Shown: piece after piece, positions 1 to 11,632 of the stretch
How positions within the stretch are numbered: the stretch's first letter is position 1
Layout: each line of letters opens with the position of its first letter
NCBI RefSeq assembly: GCF_964656455.1
Contig: NC_135718.1
Coordinates: forward strand, 147,976,762-148,040,761
Source: Halichoerus grypus
Lineage: Eukaryota; Chordata; Mammalia; Carnivora; Phocidae
Length of the DNA: 64,000 nt
Reading direction: 5' to 3'
Program-made: the position numbers and the translations under genes
Notes under the pieces: generated by a model
What the model saw: only the letters and a program-made list of their open reading frames with translations
Told to the model about the DNA's origin: nothing
The model's database searches: none

Positions 1-650
1 CAAAATGCTCAGAGGCACTTGGATGAACTCTGTCATTTTATTCTTTTATATAAATCCAGCACTGACTCTGCAAATGCCGTGTGAGCATGCCTTTGGCGTG
101 TAACTGACAATGGTGTAATGTTTTATAAAATGATCTTTCAAGTAAGAACAATTGGTAGCAGCTCTATGGGCATTTTATTGGGGCTGCGACGGATTTACAA
201 GGAAGCAAAGTCCGGTCTTGTGGTAGCCTTGGAAATGCCCTGCTCATGTCTCCCTTCAAAGGGACCTGCTGTGGGAACGTAGTTGAACCTCTTCCAGTTG
301 TGGCTCCTCTGGAACCCCTATGGCATTTACTCTGACATCACACTTCCCATGGCCCACTTTTAGCTAATGGCTTGAGCAAGGTGGTGTTCTAGAACCAGAC
401 CATTCCTTCCTGGCACAGGGTTTCTCTAATGGACAGTTTTGGTCAGGAACTCTCCATTGGCACGGCCAGGGTTTTCTGAGAACTTCTCTTGTCTTCTGAA
501 GTTCTTACCCGATTCTCCCTTGTCTTTCCCCTTTCACAGACAGAAATCATCTATCATGTCCGTTCTCATTCTCCTTGTACCCTTCACAGATGTGTAGAAA
601 AGGGCATAGAGCTACATAGCGGTAACATTTCTACATATGTATAAGTTAGT
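1..650. other. Unassigned non-coding stretch
   Basis: I see no exon-like open frame and no repeat I can name. Base composition is mixed and there is no simple repeat. It may contain diverged transposon sequence that needs a profile search to detect. Confidence 0.4.
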
Positions 651-653
651 AGA

Positions 654-1240
654 AGCCTGAAGCAGACTGTGACATGTTAAGATGAACATGGTAAATTCTA
701 GGCAATCACTGAAGAAATAATTTAAGAAAATATCGTGAAAGGTCATTAAAAATGAAATTGCTGCATTAGAGACTATTCATGTAAAAGAAAAAATAAAGGA
801 AAAGAGGAACAAAAAAAGGACATGGGGGTGCCTGGGTGGCTCAGTCAGTTAAGCATCTGCCTTCGGCTCAGGTCATGATCTTGGGGTCCTGGGATGGAGC
901 CCCGCATTGGGCTCCCTGCTCACCTGGGGAGTCGGCTTCTCTCTCTGGCCCTCCCTCCCTCCTGCTCTGCTGTCTCTCACGATCACTCTCAAATAAATAA
1001 ATAAAATCTTTTAAAAAGAAAGGGAATGAGACACATAAAAAAACAAAAATAAATGGCAGATGTCAATCCCGCTATACAATAATAACATGAAATGGATTAA
1101 ACAACTCAACCAAAAGACAGAGATTGTCAGACTGGAATAAGAGCAACAGAAAACAACAACAAAAAGAAACAATTATAGGCTGTCTGTAGGAGGCACCCTT
1201 GAGATGCAAAGATACAAACACTGTTGTTAGTGTTTTGTAA
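654..1240 (+). mobile_element. Old LINE-1 (L1M-type) fragment, split by a Can-SINE
   Basis: The part after the SINE (about 1050-1190) resembles the L1 ORF2 segment that encodes the first part of the endonuclease domain. Recognisable pieces are 'aacaactcaaccaaaagaca', 'gagattgtcagactgga' and 'gctgtctgtaggaggcaccc'. The A-rich sequence before 825 is compatible with the same element. No frame stays open, so it is a dead ancient copy. The subfamily is not assigned. Confidence 0.55.
825..1020 (+). mobile_element. Can-SINE (tRNA-Lys-derived SINE)
   Basis: The head reads 'gggtgcctgggtggctcagt', followed by 'tctgccttcggctcagg', the conserved 'gggctccctgctc', a CT-rich body and an 'aataaataaataaaatcttt' tail. 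The tRNA-like head carries the internal pol III box A region. No clean target duplication is visible; the A-rich flanks are only similar. It sits inside an old L1 fragment. Confidence 0.93.
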
Positions 1241-1621
1241 TTTTATAATTTACATCATTCAATGTTACAATGTTACAAACTCAATACATTATATTATAAT
1301 TATTACTTGATATAATTTTATGACTTTTAGAGAAAGTGAGCAAAGAAAGGAAATTATTCATTTATGGTTTAGTTATGTTATCCTTCTTATTCTTCATTTA
1401 TGGTTCTCTTAATTTGCTCCTCTGTATGCCACCTGTGGTCATTTCCTTAGTCCAGGGCAGCTCTGCTCTCGCCCACCTCCTTTGTACAATTACTGATTGT
1501 ATACATGACATTTCTGTATGGTACAGGCCCAATGGAATATTTTATATGTATGGCTTTTACATTTGCTTTTGAGATCACTTAAGAGAATAAAGGTAAAGAA
1601 ATATGTATTTATATCATCATT
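1241..1621. other. AT-rich non-coding stretch
   Basis: AT-rich sequence with a short T run at its right end. A 78-codon open frame at 1336-1572 is hydrophobic only because of the T-rich composition and starts without ATG, so I do not call it a gene. Confidence 0.4.
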
Positions 1622-1735
1622 GCTTTTTTTTTTTTTTTTTAAGTAATGTCTGAGTCCAACATGAGGCTTGAACTCACAACCCCCAGATCAAGAGTCGCAT
1701 GCTCTACTGAATAAGCTAGCTAGGTACACTAATAT
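1622..1735 (-). mobile_element. Short old Can-SINE relative, antisense
   Basis: Antisense copy opening with a T run of about 20. It then shows 'aagtaatgtctgagtccaac', 'gaggcttgaactcacaac' and 'agatcaagagtcgcatgctc', ending near a decayed 'gctagctaggta' head. This is the short SINEC2-like form: a tRNA-like head and a brief linker without the long CT-rich body. Divergence suggests an old insertion. Confidence 0.75.
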
Positions 1736-1799
1736 TGTCTTTTATAATTACATAATTGCTTTTATCAGCAGTTTTTGCTTTCTCATGGGGATTCAAATT

Positions 1800-2560
1800 A
1801 CTGGGGTCACATGCTTTCAGCCTCAAGGACTTCCTTTAGTATTTTCTGTAATGTGGGTCTAGCAATAAATTCTCTTAGTTTTTGTTTATCTGGAAATGTC
1901 TTTATTTAACCTTTGGATTTGAAAGATAAATTGCTGGATATAGGATTCTTGGTTCTGTTCTTTGAGTACTTTGAATATGTTATCTGCCTTCTGCCCTGCA
2001 TTGTTTCTGATGGAAATTCAGTTGTTAATCTTATGGATTTCCATGTAAGTGATGAGTTATTTTTCTTTTGCTGCTTTCAAGATTTCCTCCTTGTCTTTGG
2101 ATTTTAATATTTTTAATATAATGTGTCTGTTTGTGGCTTCTCTTTGAATTCATCTTACTTGAATTTTATTGAGTTACCTGGATGTACATCTTAATGTTTT
2201 TCAATAAATTTGGGGACATTCCAGCCATTATGCCCTTCAACATTTTTTTGTCTCCTTTCTCTCTGTCCTCTCCTCTCCTTCTGGTAATCCTCTTATGCAT
2301 TTATTGGTGCTCTTAATGTGAAGTAGAAATGGAGTGTTCATTTTTCTTCATTCTTCTTTTCTCTGTTTTTCAGATTGCATAATCTCTATCAATCCATTAT
2401 CCAGTTTACTAATTCTTTCTTTTGCCAGTTCAAATATTCTGTTGAGCCATTTTAATATATTTTAAATTTTACTTATTATACATCCAACTCTGGATTTCTT
2501 TGGGTTCCTTTTTATAATTTCACGCTCTGTTCTGACTAGTGAGGTACAAGTGAAAGATGT
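1800..2560 (-). mobile_element. Old LINE-1 (L1M-type) fragment, ORF1 region, antisense
   Basis: The + strand reads as the reverse complement of a mammalian L1 ORF1 region. Diagnostic pieces are 'attctcttagtttttgttta', 'gctggatataggattcttgg', 'ctgcatTGtttctgatgg' and 'ggggacattccagccattat'. It aligns in order with the ORF1 part of the better preserved copy at 37089-37570. Indels and stops break every frame. Confidence 0.75.
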
Positions 2561-2639
2561 TGAGTTGGTCTTCTGAGAAAGCTCCTTAAAAGGGGGATAA
2601 ACAAGTGGATTGAATTTTTTTCTCATTCCATCTTTTCTG

Positions 2640-2860
2640 TGTTCCTTGCCTTGAATGTGGCCAAAATGGCTGTAGTTCTGGCAATCACTTTGGTCCTGGA
2701 GGTGTCCTTGAAAACTGAAGCTACATACCAAGGATGGCAAAGTAGAAAGACAAAAGGAGCCTGGATCCCTGTGATGACACTGGAGTTTGGAGCCTATACA
2801 TTGGTCTTGATAGATGACAAATTTTTATCTTGCTCAAATCACACTTATTTCTAATTTCTA
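2640..2860 (+). mobile_element. MaLR-type LTR fragment (MLT1-like)
   Basis: The pattern 'ccttgaatgtggccaaaat', 'ctggcaatcactttggtcct', 'tgtccttgaaaactgaagct' and 'aaaaggagcctggatccctg' follows the 3' half of an MLT1-class solo LTR as I remember it. It is the LTR of an ancient retrovirus-like element without coding sequence. The short open frame across it is incidental. An alternative is another ERVL-class LTR. Confidence 0.45.
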
Positions 2861-2939
2861 TTAATAGCTGGTGAAAATCATTCCTAACTGAGATGTCATC
2901 TATTCCACATTTTGAGATACTAAATTCTATTTACATGCC

Positions 2940-3243
2940 ATATATATATATATTTATACACACACACATACACACACATATATATATGTATATATATATA
3001 TAATGTGTATATGTTGTGAATGTCATGTTGTATTTTTCTGATTTGGTCAGGAAATTGCAACTTTCAGGACACTCTTCTCCACATAGTACATAAAAGGGCA
3101 TCTAGAAATGGCGCTGAATTAGTAAATAAACACACCATATATATATATATGTGTATGTGTGTGTAAACTATGTATATATAAACTATTTATATATATAAAT
3201 ATAAATATATATATACATATATGTGTGTGTGTGTGTGTGTATA
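2940..3243. repeat. Paired AT/CA dinucleotide-rich tracts
   Basis: Two compound microsatellites: (TA)n-(CA)n-(TA)n at 2940-3003 and (TA)n-(TG)n with interrupted ATAA units at 3137-3243. About 130 bp of ordinary sequence separates them. The left tract is CA-rich and the right TG-rich on the same strand, so they are partly complementary and could pair. Confidence 0.9.
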
Positions 3244-3511
3244 AACACTTTATTGCACTCTGAATCTGCAACCTCAAACAACTGTATATATCCATAGAGT
3301 GGTTCTTTGATCTAAGTGGAGAATGAATTCAAGGAAGAAAAATGAGATCTCCAGCTTTTCATTTTTTTTATGGTTTCATTTCATTGAAGAAGTTACTACT
3401 CACATGTCTTTGAGATCTTTAAGTAAAATTAAAGACGACCTGAAACCCTATCAGCATCACACATTCTTTTATAGCTGATTTCAGTCATGGGAGGAGGATA
3501 ATACAATTAGT

Positions 3512-3745
3512 CCATTTGCCTTTATTGAGTACTTACTATGTGTGAGTCCATGTTCCACATGCTCTACATGTAATCCATACCACGGATTTGTATGGTATGT
3601 ACTGTTATTATCCTCACGATACAGAGAAAGTTAAACAAGTTGCCCGAGGTCACACCATTAATAAATGATGAATTAGGATCCAGACTTTGGCAATCTGCTC
3701 CAGAATTTGTGCTCTTATAAACTGCACTGTTCCATATCTGGACAT
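3512..3745 (-). mobile_element. MIR (ancient mammalian SINE), antisense
   Basis: Ordered MIR landmarks read antisense: 'ttgagtacttactatgtg', 'gttattatcctcacgataca', 'agttaaacaagttgcccga', 'ggtcacaccattaataaatg' and 'tctgctccagaatttgtgct'. This is a nearly full-length MIR with its core and 3' part. Confidence 0.85.
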
Positions 3746-5330
3746 GATTCTGCTTTTAATCTTGGAAGCTCTTCTTGCCATACAGACATCCCTCATTTCT
3801 TGATAATACTTACTAAGAAAGCACTTTAAAGAATATTTTTATATGCCTAAATTATAGTTACACATGCAGACAATCCAACTTATCTTTTTGTTTCCCTGAG
3901 TTAGAGATGATGGGTGAGAGAAGGAACCAGTGGATTTCATTGGTACCGAACTAATATGTCCACCATTTTCAATATAAGCAGGAGTTTTGACCCATCATGT
4001 TATCAGTGTGCCGGGAGGTCTATCAAATGCCAGCTGTTACTACTAATAAAGAATCAAGGCTCATGATTGACTTCCTTTTCTATAGATTCAGGGTTCTACT
4101 ATTGTAATCACCCTGCTCATCTGTGTTCCCATAAGTTTTCACCTGTTGGGGAAGAATGGGTAGACTTATAATTACTAGGAAACTTGCTTAAACATATCCT
4201 GTTTTATCTGTCTTGCATATTTGAATACATTAGAGAAAAGAGATTAAGAATCATTGGTCTAACCAATCAACCATATTTGTTTACCTTACAGGTTTGTTGA
4301 CTGAATCAAGGGGTATGATGGTCAATTTAACATTTTTAGAATTTTAGAAGCCTATGTTGGGCTTGGCCCAATGGTGGGTATCATCTTATGGATAATTTAA
4401 CCAAACCTTTAAAACCATTGCCCTTTCTCTTGATTGGATTCGGATGTTGAATTGGCCATTCAATAGGCATAAATATTATTTAACAATTGCCCTACAATAT
4501 GCCTTGGGTAGGTAGGCCTTCCAAGTACACTGTTTCAATAGCCTGGGTCAGTCTTGATATGTGAAAGTGAGCATCAGAAGTACCACAAAAGCAGTGTGTG
4601 AGAAAGTATCACTGAACGGGTAAAACACTTCAGAATGAAAAGCTTTGTAGGAATGTGAGATATTATTATGGGAAACAAAACAATGGAGAATAAATAGCAT
4701 TCACCTGCAGGGGATTAGTACTGCTGACATTATTGTATTCAATTCAGTAACTTGCTTTTTGAGTTGGAGAGGTGGTGGGGGAGTGGGGAATTACCAGGTG
4801 CTTGGGGGAAAAAAACCTGCACCAAGCACTGACTAATGATTTCCGGGCTGAGAGTAGATGTATTAATGACCCTTTTTATTCATGCAGAAGTTCCCAAAGA
4901 GGAGCGTAATGTTCCATTAGTAATAATTGAAAAACTCTTTCTTCGGGATTATGTCAAAACCTAAAGATGATGCTTCTGCCAAAACATTTTGGTGACAAAC
5001 GTGTGAAGTATTTGACAGAAGGTGCTACTGTAGTTGAAGAGGCTTCTTGAGGAGATTCTCGGAGAATCTGGAGGAAAGAGGCTAACCTGAGACTGAGTGT
5101 CAGCATGAAATTTCTACCTAAGGTCCTGGTCTTGAAGAACTGCGAGACTCCCTGTTTCTGATAGCCTGACCCTTGTTGTGTGCCTCAGACAGGCTTGACC
5201 AATATTGGTGGAAACATAAGATGGAGACACATTGGATAGGTAGGCCTTCCCACTATGTAATTTTAACTTTTATTCTGTCTGTAGAATGGGCATCTGTATG
5301 ACCTCATGAGATGGGGGGAGGGGGAGGTGG
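3746..5330. other. Unassigned non-coding stretch, 1.6 kb
   Basis: No repeat family, long open frame or RNA gene is recognisable. It is one of the longer repeat-poor blocks in the window, so it is a reasonable place to look for conserved non-coding sequence. The piece at about 4860-5060 is compositionally balanced with no simple repeat. Confidence 0.4.
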
Positions 5331-5334
5331 GAAC

Positions 5335-5372
<38 letters not shown>

Positions 5373-5382
5373 GAGAAAGAAA
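5331..5382. repeat. (GA)n purine tract
   Basis: About 50 bases of GA and GAAA units on the + strand, directly after a G-rich run ('gggggagggggaggtggg'). Confidence 0.9.
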
Positions 5383-5639
5383 TAACATGAGCTATGATAT
5401 CAGAGACCCAGTTTTAAGACCACTTGCCTTCCTGTGCCGACCTTAATTATCCCATCCCTAGTGACATGGGTCTTCCAAGTTCTATCTCGTTTTCATTGAA
5501 ACTTTTCTTCCTGACACCCATTCATGTGTCCAAGTGCTCAATACACAGCACCTCAGGGTAAGAGCTAATCTGAATGTTGCCCTGGAAGTCAGGCTAATTT
5601 AAAGAATGAATGAATAGATAAATGTAAATGTTCACTCTG

Positions 5640-5990
5640 ATCTAGCTCTGTAGGCTCCACTATTCTGTTTTGCCTCTTTTGTTCTCTGTAGATATCTTCT
5701 TCATAGCACATATTTTACTTTATTGCTTAGCTTTGGTGTGTGCCAATAGTCTTCCTACTGGGCTGCAAGTTCCTCAAGTCCTGGGACCCTATCTTACTGC
5801 ATTAATGACCTTGGCTCTGATGACTCATGTACACGTGGGCAACTGGCATAACCTTTTTGTGCCTTTGTTTCCTCATTTGAATTGGAATAAAAATAGTGAA
5901 TCATTTTATCTAGTAAGTATCCAAGGAGATAAATCTTATTAAACATCTACTAACACAGTGCTTGGCATATCATAAATTTGCATTGTAAGA
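5640..5990 (+). mobile_element. L2 / MIR-like relic
   Basis: From about 5800 the order 'gggcaactggcataacc', 'tttgtttcctcatttgaatt', 'taaaaatagtgaa' and 'cacagtgcttggcatatcat' matches a sense MIR. The piece before it ('cttcatagcacatattttac', 'gggctgcaagttcctcaagt') resembles an L2 3' region. Boundaries are approximate. The 90-codon open frame here is incidental. Confidence 0.5.
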
Positions 5991-6843
5991 AGGAAGGTTA
6001 GACACTGGGTCTGAGATGGGAGGTTAAAAACTCCCAAGGAGTGGAATTATCTTGGGTTCTCCAGACTAGGGAATTACCAAGGCTGTCCCCAGATATGCTC
6101 TAGCCTCAATCCATTCTTCTGCCCTCCAGGACAACCCTAGGATTTCAACTGGGAGATTGAAAGAATCATGGTAGCATTAGTAGAATTAAGAGACTTGGCA
6201 TGAGGAACCAGTTTGGGGTAGTTAAATGGAATTAGTGTTATGCTATTTGAGCAACATGGTCAGTGAGTTCTGCACACAAGTGACATTAGAAAACATAGAC
6301 ATTCAAACAGTGATTACCGAGTGCCATTAAATGCCTCCAGGTGTTATGGCATATAAAGATGGATGGAAGGGAGATTATTGCGTTCTAAAAAATTAGCATT
6401 TTAGAGTAATTTTCTTGTAAACAGGCTCATTCTGAATCATTGACACTTATTATTTCAGTGTAGTAGATTCATGGATTCCAAATTGTCCTTCAGATACATA
6501 CATGTTGCTTCTGCTCTTTTGGCTTTGCATGCGTTTAGAATTATTTCTGATGGGAGTGGTAGGTTTGAATTGATCCACCCAGTTTCGCTTGTGATGACTG
6601 GCATAGATTTATGTGATAGCTGATCAAAGTTAAGACTGCACTGTGTGACCTTACAACAGAATATATATATATATATTTGGTCCTATAAATGTAACAAGAT
6701 GACACTGAGGTTGAACCTGAAGATTTGCTTCAGTGTAGTGCTAGAGTCTGACCAGCTGCATTGGTACGGAGATCACTGTTGGGGACATAATTTGCAAAAA
6801 ACCTAAACTTTTTCTTTATTTTCATTTTTTGAGGCATGTTTGA

Positions 6844-6846
<3 letters not shown>
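5991..6846. other. Unassigned non-coding stretch
   Basis: No gene or named repeat is seen, apart from a short (AT)9 run at 6661-6677. Confidence 0.4.
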
Positions 6847-6882
<36 letters not shown>

Positions 6883-6890
6883 TGTATGTG
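6847..6890. repeat. (TG)n microsatellite
   Basis: About 44 bases of TG repeat, interrupted by two TATG units at the right end. Confidence 0.95.
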
Positions 6891-6904
6891 GGAATGATTA
6901 TTAC

Positions 6905-7135
6905 AGCATGGATGGGGAAGCCAAATCCAGCCTACCACTCATTTTTGTAAATATGACTTTCTTGGAACACAGGCATAGCCATTCATTTTTGTACTGTCTA
7001 TGACAATACTTTCTAATGTATAAATATATGCTCATAAAGGCAGAGTTGAGTAGCTACAGAAGGAACTTATGACCCTCTATGCCTAAAATATTTATTATTA
7101 GGCTCTTTACAAAGTTTATCAACCCCTAAACTAGA
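6905..7135. mobile_element. hAT-Charlie-type MITE fragment
   Basis: The order 'ggggaagccaaatccagcct', 'tttttgtaaatatgactttc', 'ttggaacacaggcatagcca', 'ggcagagttgagtagctaca', 'gcctaaaatatttattatta' and 'tttatcaacccctaaact' is that of a common non-autonomous mammalian hAT element. I do not assign the subfamily name with confidence. It has no coding capacity. Confidence 0.65.
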
Positions 7136-7429
7136 GAAAATTTAAACAAAAAACTTTCTTGCAGGTGGTTTTCCTATAGAATAAACTAAATTTTGGAATC
7201 AAGTTCCTCTAGCCTAGTATTTCAAGGTCAAATTCATTAGGGTAAAGATGTTAAACCAAACACATATTTTTGTAGAAAAAAATTAGAGGGAGTATGAGGG
7301 AAATATATCGGTGCTAAAAAATATATTGTTGCTAAAAAATGGGGATTTTTTTACTTGAAGCTGGAAGTTCAAAGGTTCCTAAAAGCCAGTGTTTACTGAG
7401 ATATTTTATATTTTTAGAATTCTATGGCC
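7136..7429. other. Unassigned AT-rich stretch
   Basis: No gene or named repeat is seen. Confidence 0.4.
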
Positions 7430-7653
7430 AATGATGCTATTTTTTTTTTTTTTAAGATTTTTATTTATTTATTTGACAGAGAGATAGCGAGAGCAGGAAC
7501 GCAAGCAGGGGGAGTGGGAGAGGGAGAAGCAGGCTTCCCGCCGAGCAGGGAGCCCGATGTGGGACTCGATCCCAGGACCCTGGGATCATGACCTGAGCCG
7601 AAGGCAGACGCTTAACGACTGAGCCACCCAGGCGCCCTAATGATGCTATTTTT
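7430..7653 (-). mobile_element. Can-SINE, antisense, with target duplication
   Basis: Antisense copy: T run, 'aagatttttatttatttatt', 'gcccgatgtgggactcgatc', 'gggatcatgacctgagccga' and a 'gagccacccaggcgccc' head. The flanks carry the 11-base sequence 'aatgatgctat' plus a T stretch (7430-7440 and 7639-7649), the expected target duplication. On the minus strand the nick site reads CTTT/AAAAA, typical for L1 endonuclease. The element itself is about 7445-7638. Confidence 0.95.
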
Positions 7654-8470
7654 AAAGTTCACTAATTTAAACAAAACCAAATGTTTGACTACTGATATTT
7701 GTATTTGACAAAGGAGTTGTATCCACGATATAGAAAGTACGGTTGTAACTCAATAATAACAATATAGATCATCTAAAAAATTGGGCCAGTGATGTGAATA
7801 GATACTTCACAAAAGAAAAGAAATGAATAGTCAATGAGCTCATGAATATATACTCAACATAATTACTTATCAGGGAAATAAAAATTAAGGTGACAGTGAC
7901 CTACCAGCATGCACACATTAGAATGGCTAAAATGAAATGAACTAACAGTGTGGAAAGTTGGCAAAGATTTGAAGCAGATGGAGCTCTCATGTAGTGCCGT
8001 TGGGGATAGAAGTAGGGTAATCATTTTGAAACAGGTGGACACGTGTTTCTTATAAAGTTAAACATGCACTTACCCTATGACCCAGGTATTAGTACAGTGG
8101 AATACTATTAGCAAAAAAGGATTGAACCCGATACAGAAAACATACATGAATCTAAAATCCATTTTGCGCTGTATATGATGGCAGGCACATGTGGGTACAT
8201 ACTATATGATTTTATGTATTGGGAAATCTAGAAAAGACAAATCTACTGTATAGTGACAGAACGCATATCGATGGTTACCTTGAGTCAGAGACAGGAGAGT
8301 TGCCTGGAAAAGGGCACGAGGGGACTGTGTGGGGAGATCATAATATTGTGTATCTCAATTGTGATGGTGATTACACAGGTGTATAAATTTGTCAAGACTC
8401 ATCAAAATGTATACTTAAAATGGGTATCCCTTTGTATGTAAATTATATCTTAAAGTTGACTTAAAAGCTC
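7654..8470 (+). mobile_element. Old LINE-1 (L1M-type) fragment, ORF2 3' part and 3' UTR
   Basis: Sense L1 landmarks in order: 'gtatttgacaaaggagttgt', 'gggccagtgatgtgaataga', 'cttatcagggaaataaaaat', 'tagaatggctaaaatgaaat', 'ttaccctatgacccaggt' and 'tatgattttatgtattggga'. Several deletions relative to a full copy remove the reading frame. It continues directly from the right flank of the SINE at 7445-7638. Confidence 0.75.
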
Positions 8471-8575
8471 AAGTGAGAGAGAGAAGGAGAAGGAGGAGAG
8501 GAGGAGAAGAAGCGGATGACAGACAGAGATAGACACATAAGAGAGACAGACAGTAAACAAGGGATGGGTGGGAAG
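8469..8575. repeat. Purine-rich low-complexity tract
   Basis: GA/GGA/GAA-rich run followed by a degenerate GACA repeat. It lies at the 3' end of the old L1, where a degraded tail would be. Confidence 0.8.
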
Positions 8576-8984
8576 AGAGAATGTTTCATTCATTATATTT
8601 CCCAAAAGATAAGGTGAACAAACTCAAAATGAACAGTTGACTCCACCATGAAGGATTCTGAAGTTGTGTTCGATTCCACGCTGTGCAGAGCATAAATACT
8701 TACTTACCTTCTTTGGCCTTTCTATTTTGTCTTGTGCGTAACACTGCTGTGGCTTTAGTTGTATGTCGTCATCCAGTAAAAACAGTTTCCCATTTGCAGT
8801 GGGAAGATGAGCTGGTGTGCCTGGTGCATTAAGGAGCCAAGAGCAAGAATAAGCAGCATGGGTCTTTAGTGACAGTGAGTGGAAAGTGAGGGTTGCCTTT
8901 GAAATCTTCTGCCTACCCTGTTTGGTGCTCTTTTCCCATTCCTCAGCTGATTGCTTCTTCTTTCCTAAAGGGTCCTATGCTGGA
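8576..8984. other. Unassigned non-coding stretch
   Basis: No gene or named repeat is seen. Confidence 0.4.
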
Positions 8985-9203
8985 TTTTTTAAAAAAAGAT
9001 TTTATTTATTCATTTGAGAGAGAGAGACAGAGACACACAGAGAGAGAGAGAGAGAGCATGAGTGGAGCAGGGGGAGGGCCAGAAAGGGAGAAGCAGACTC
9101 CATGCTGAGCAGGGGACCCGACTGTGGGCTCGATCCAGGGCCCTGGGATCATGACCTGAACCAAAGGCAGACGCCCAACCGACTGAGCCACCCAGGCGCC
9201 CCC
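8985..9203 (-). mobile_element. Can-SINE, antisense
   Basis: Begins with T/A runs and 'agattttatttattcattt', then a long GA-rich body (the reverse of the CT-rich part), 'ccctgggatcatgacctgaa' and a 'gagccacccaggcgccccc' head. No clear target duplication is visible. Confidence 0.93.
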
Positions 9204-9914
9204 AAAATGTTACTTACTCTTTACAGAAATTACATTAATATGACTTTCTTAATCCAGAGCTGGGCCCCTTAGAGGCATTGCAGACTGGCCAGAGATAGAC
9301 AGTGAGCCTTCCTACACACCTACGATTAGCCCTATCGAGGCACGTGCTTCCCTCTGCTGACAATGAAGGCTGTTACCCACCCAGTATATATGAACAGTCT
9401 GGTAACAAGGAGTGGACAGGAAATATTGTTGCTTATTTATGCCCTTAGTATTTCCTGTCTTAGTGGGTCCCCAACAGCTCCCAGGATGTACTCAATACTC
9501 CTTTCCTTGTGCTCTTCCAAATATTTCAAAACCATTTATACCGCATTACAGCACTTTGTGTTTTTAGTTCTAGCATGTGGGTAAATCTTGCCTGTGTATC
9601 CCCAGCCAGCGTAGGTGGGGATAAACCATTCCTCCTTTACGTTCATGTAAACCCCTCACTGTGCTCCGGGTACATGCCATCTGGCAACACCACCAGCTGC
9701 TTCCCCAAAGCATCGGCATGTGACGTCGAGCATGGATGTTCTCCGAAACTCTAGCAATACTGTGTTGTAATTTTGATGCCTTACAGTTGCTTGACCTTTT
9801 CTGTAATCCTTAGTCCCCGCCCATGGCCATGCCTTGCTCCTGCTCTATCTTATTACTTCTCTACCTCTTACCCTCCAATATATCTCTGAGCACAGCCTCT
9901 TTTCCATCCGGTTT
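9204..9914. other. Unassigned non-coding stretch
   Basis: No exon is supported. Open frames of 73-81 codons overlap each other in different frames and look incidental. The part from 9800 may be a diverged L2, but the match is too weak to call. Confidence 0.35.
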
Positions 9915-10169
9915 CTCAACTCACTCACACTTTTATTTATTTATTTTTTAAAGATTTTGTTTATTTATTTATTTGAGAGAGCGAGAAAGAGAGAGAGAGA
10001 GAGAGCGCACATGAGAGGGGGGAGGGTCAGAGGGAGAAGCAGACTCCCTGCTGAGCAGGGAGCCCGATGCAGGACTTGATCCTGGAACTCCAGGATCATG
10101 ACCTGAGCCGAAGGCAGTCGCTTAACCAACTGAGCCACCCAGGTGCCCCTCAACTCACTCACACTTTTA
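9915..10169 (-). mobile_element. Can-SINE, antisense, with perfect 21-bp target duplication
   Basis: The element (about 9936-10148) has 'aagattttgtttatttattt', a GA-rich body, 'ggatcatgacctgagccgaa' and a 'gagccacccaggtgcccc' head. Positions 9915-9935 and 10149-10169 are identical over 21 bases, a well preserved target duplication. This suggests a fairly recent insertion. Confidence 0.96.
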
Positions 10170-11632
10170 GATGGCAAGGCCTTCTACGCCTGAGCAGCTC
10201 CCGTTTTCTCCAAATCTGAGTCACTTCAAGTCTTGAGTCCTTTTCCAACCTGCACTGGCTCACACAGGATTGCATCCACTGTCTGTAGACCCTACCGTTA
10301 GCCACCTTGCTCCTTTATCTTTCTGACACACTCACGCAGCACGGACTCTAGATCAAGCCAACCATTTGCTTTTTCTCCTTCAGTGACTGTGATGATTCAA
10401 GAAAATTACACACCTTAATTAAACGATGTCTTCTATAAATTAATGGTTCCTTTCTTGAATACATAGTACTTGAATGCTTAGTAGGTACCAGACACTGTAC
10501 TAGATTCTAAGCACAGAAATGTAAACAAAATGGGTGCCTAGAGTCTGTAACAGCTGGATTGCAGTGAGGAGGAGAGACAGAGAGAATACGTTGATGGCAA
10601 ATGGTTTAATTCTGAGAGGCAGTCCTTCCTGTATTCCATCAGACGAGCAGACTAGAAAGGCTGGTCAGAAGGCAGTGTTGTGTCATGAAAAGAGCCTAAG
10701 CTTGAAGTCAGACCAAGATTTGAATCAAGAAGGAGGTTAAAGTTGAGGGCAGCTTGAAAGCTCTTGCAGTCAACTGGCAGTAATGAGAACCTGAACTAGA
10801 ATAGTGACAAGGACACTTGAGAAGCAGGAAGTTTTATCTGCTATCACCTGACACTTTAATTTAAAAGTGAATGGCATACCAAAAGCAAGAAACATTTTTC
10901 GACTATTAGAAATGCTATGTTTACAAGATGGCAGATTTTCAGATGAAAACAGAACATGTTCTTTAAAAATTTCTAGGACAACTGCTCAGAAAATCAAAGG
11001 CAGCTGAGCAAGTACTGAGTCTCTGGTTTTTCAGAGAGTGGAACAATCTACCATTATATGGTAGATAACTGGTCCAGAGCTATAATTTAATTTATTACCA
11101 TCTCAGCACAAACCACATATAACCTTCTTTAAGTGTGTCTGCAGAAACCTAGGAAACCCAGCAAAGGCTCCTTTCAGACAGCCTGGCGGTGCCTGCTGGC
11201 AGTTTGGGACCACATCTCTTTCAAAAGGTCACCAAGTGAGGGACTGTGTCCAACTCTGTGTTCAATGCAACACTGTCAGGGGGCCTCTGTGGGTGCTGGT
11301 TTCCCTATGTTGGCTGGAAAGCATAGTTAATGCCCCGCTGGGCACAGAGGGGAGTTGGATACTTCTACACTGTCCCTTCTATCCCTCTTTACTCTCAAAA
11401 GGCTTCTTTTCATCCAGGAAAATGCCTGGGAGAGAGGAGAATATACGATAGCTAGAGGCGGCCTGTGCTCTCATACTGGCTGCCAGGAGGTGTGCATTTG
11501 AGGCTAGGCATAATGATTTTTTTTCCAGTGGAAATGTCTGAGATGATAACAACTTGGTAAGATTTCTTACGTTAAATGTCTGGGTCATATAGTCTCTCCA
11601 AACCATGCCCTTTCTCAATCTATACTAAGCCT
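10170..11632. other. Unassigned non-coding stretch, 1.5 kb
   Basis: No exon or RNA gene is recognisable. A weak L2/MIR-like piece lies at about 10440-10560 ('gcttagtaggtaccagacac', then 'aatgtaaacaaaatgg'). Short open frames between 11133 and 11618 overlap on both strands and are not supported. Confidence 0.35.

Noticed and set aside
825..900. tRNA-like heads of the SINEs as tRNA genes
   Set aside because: They resemble a tRNA-Lys-derived SINE head, but no intact cloverleaf with anticodon arm and acceptor pairing is present. They are SINE parts.
5331..5382. (GA)n as an H-DNA element of note
   Set aside because: Only about 50 bases long and of a kind common in mammals; the 11.6-kb tract is the better case.
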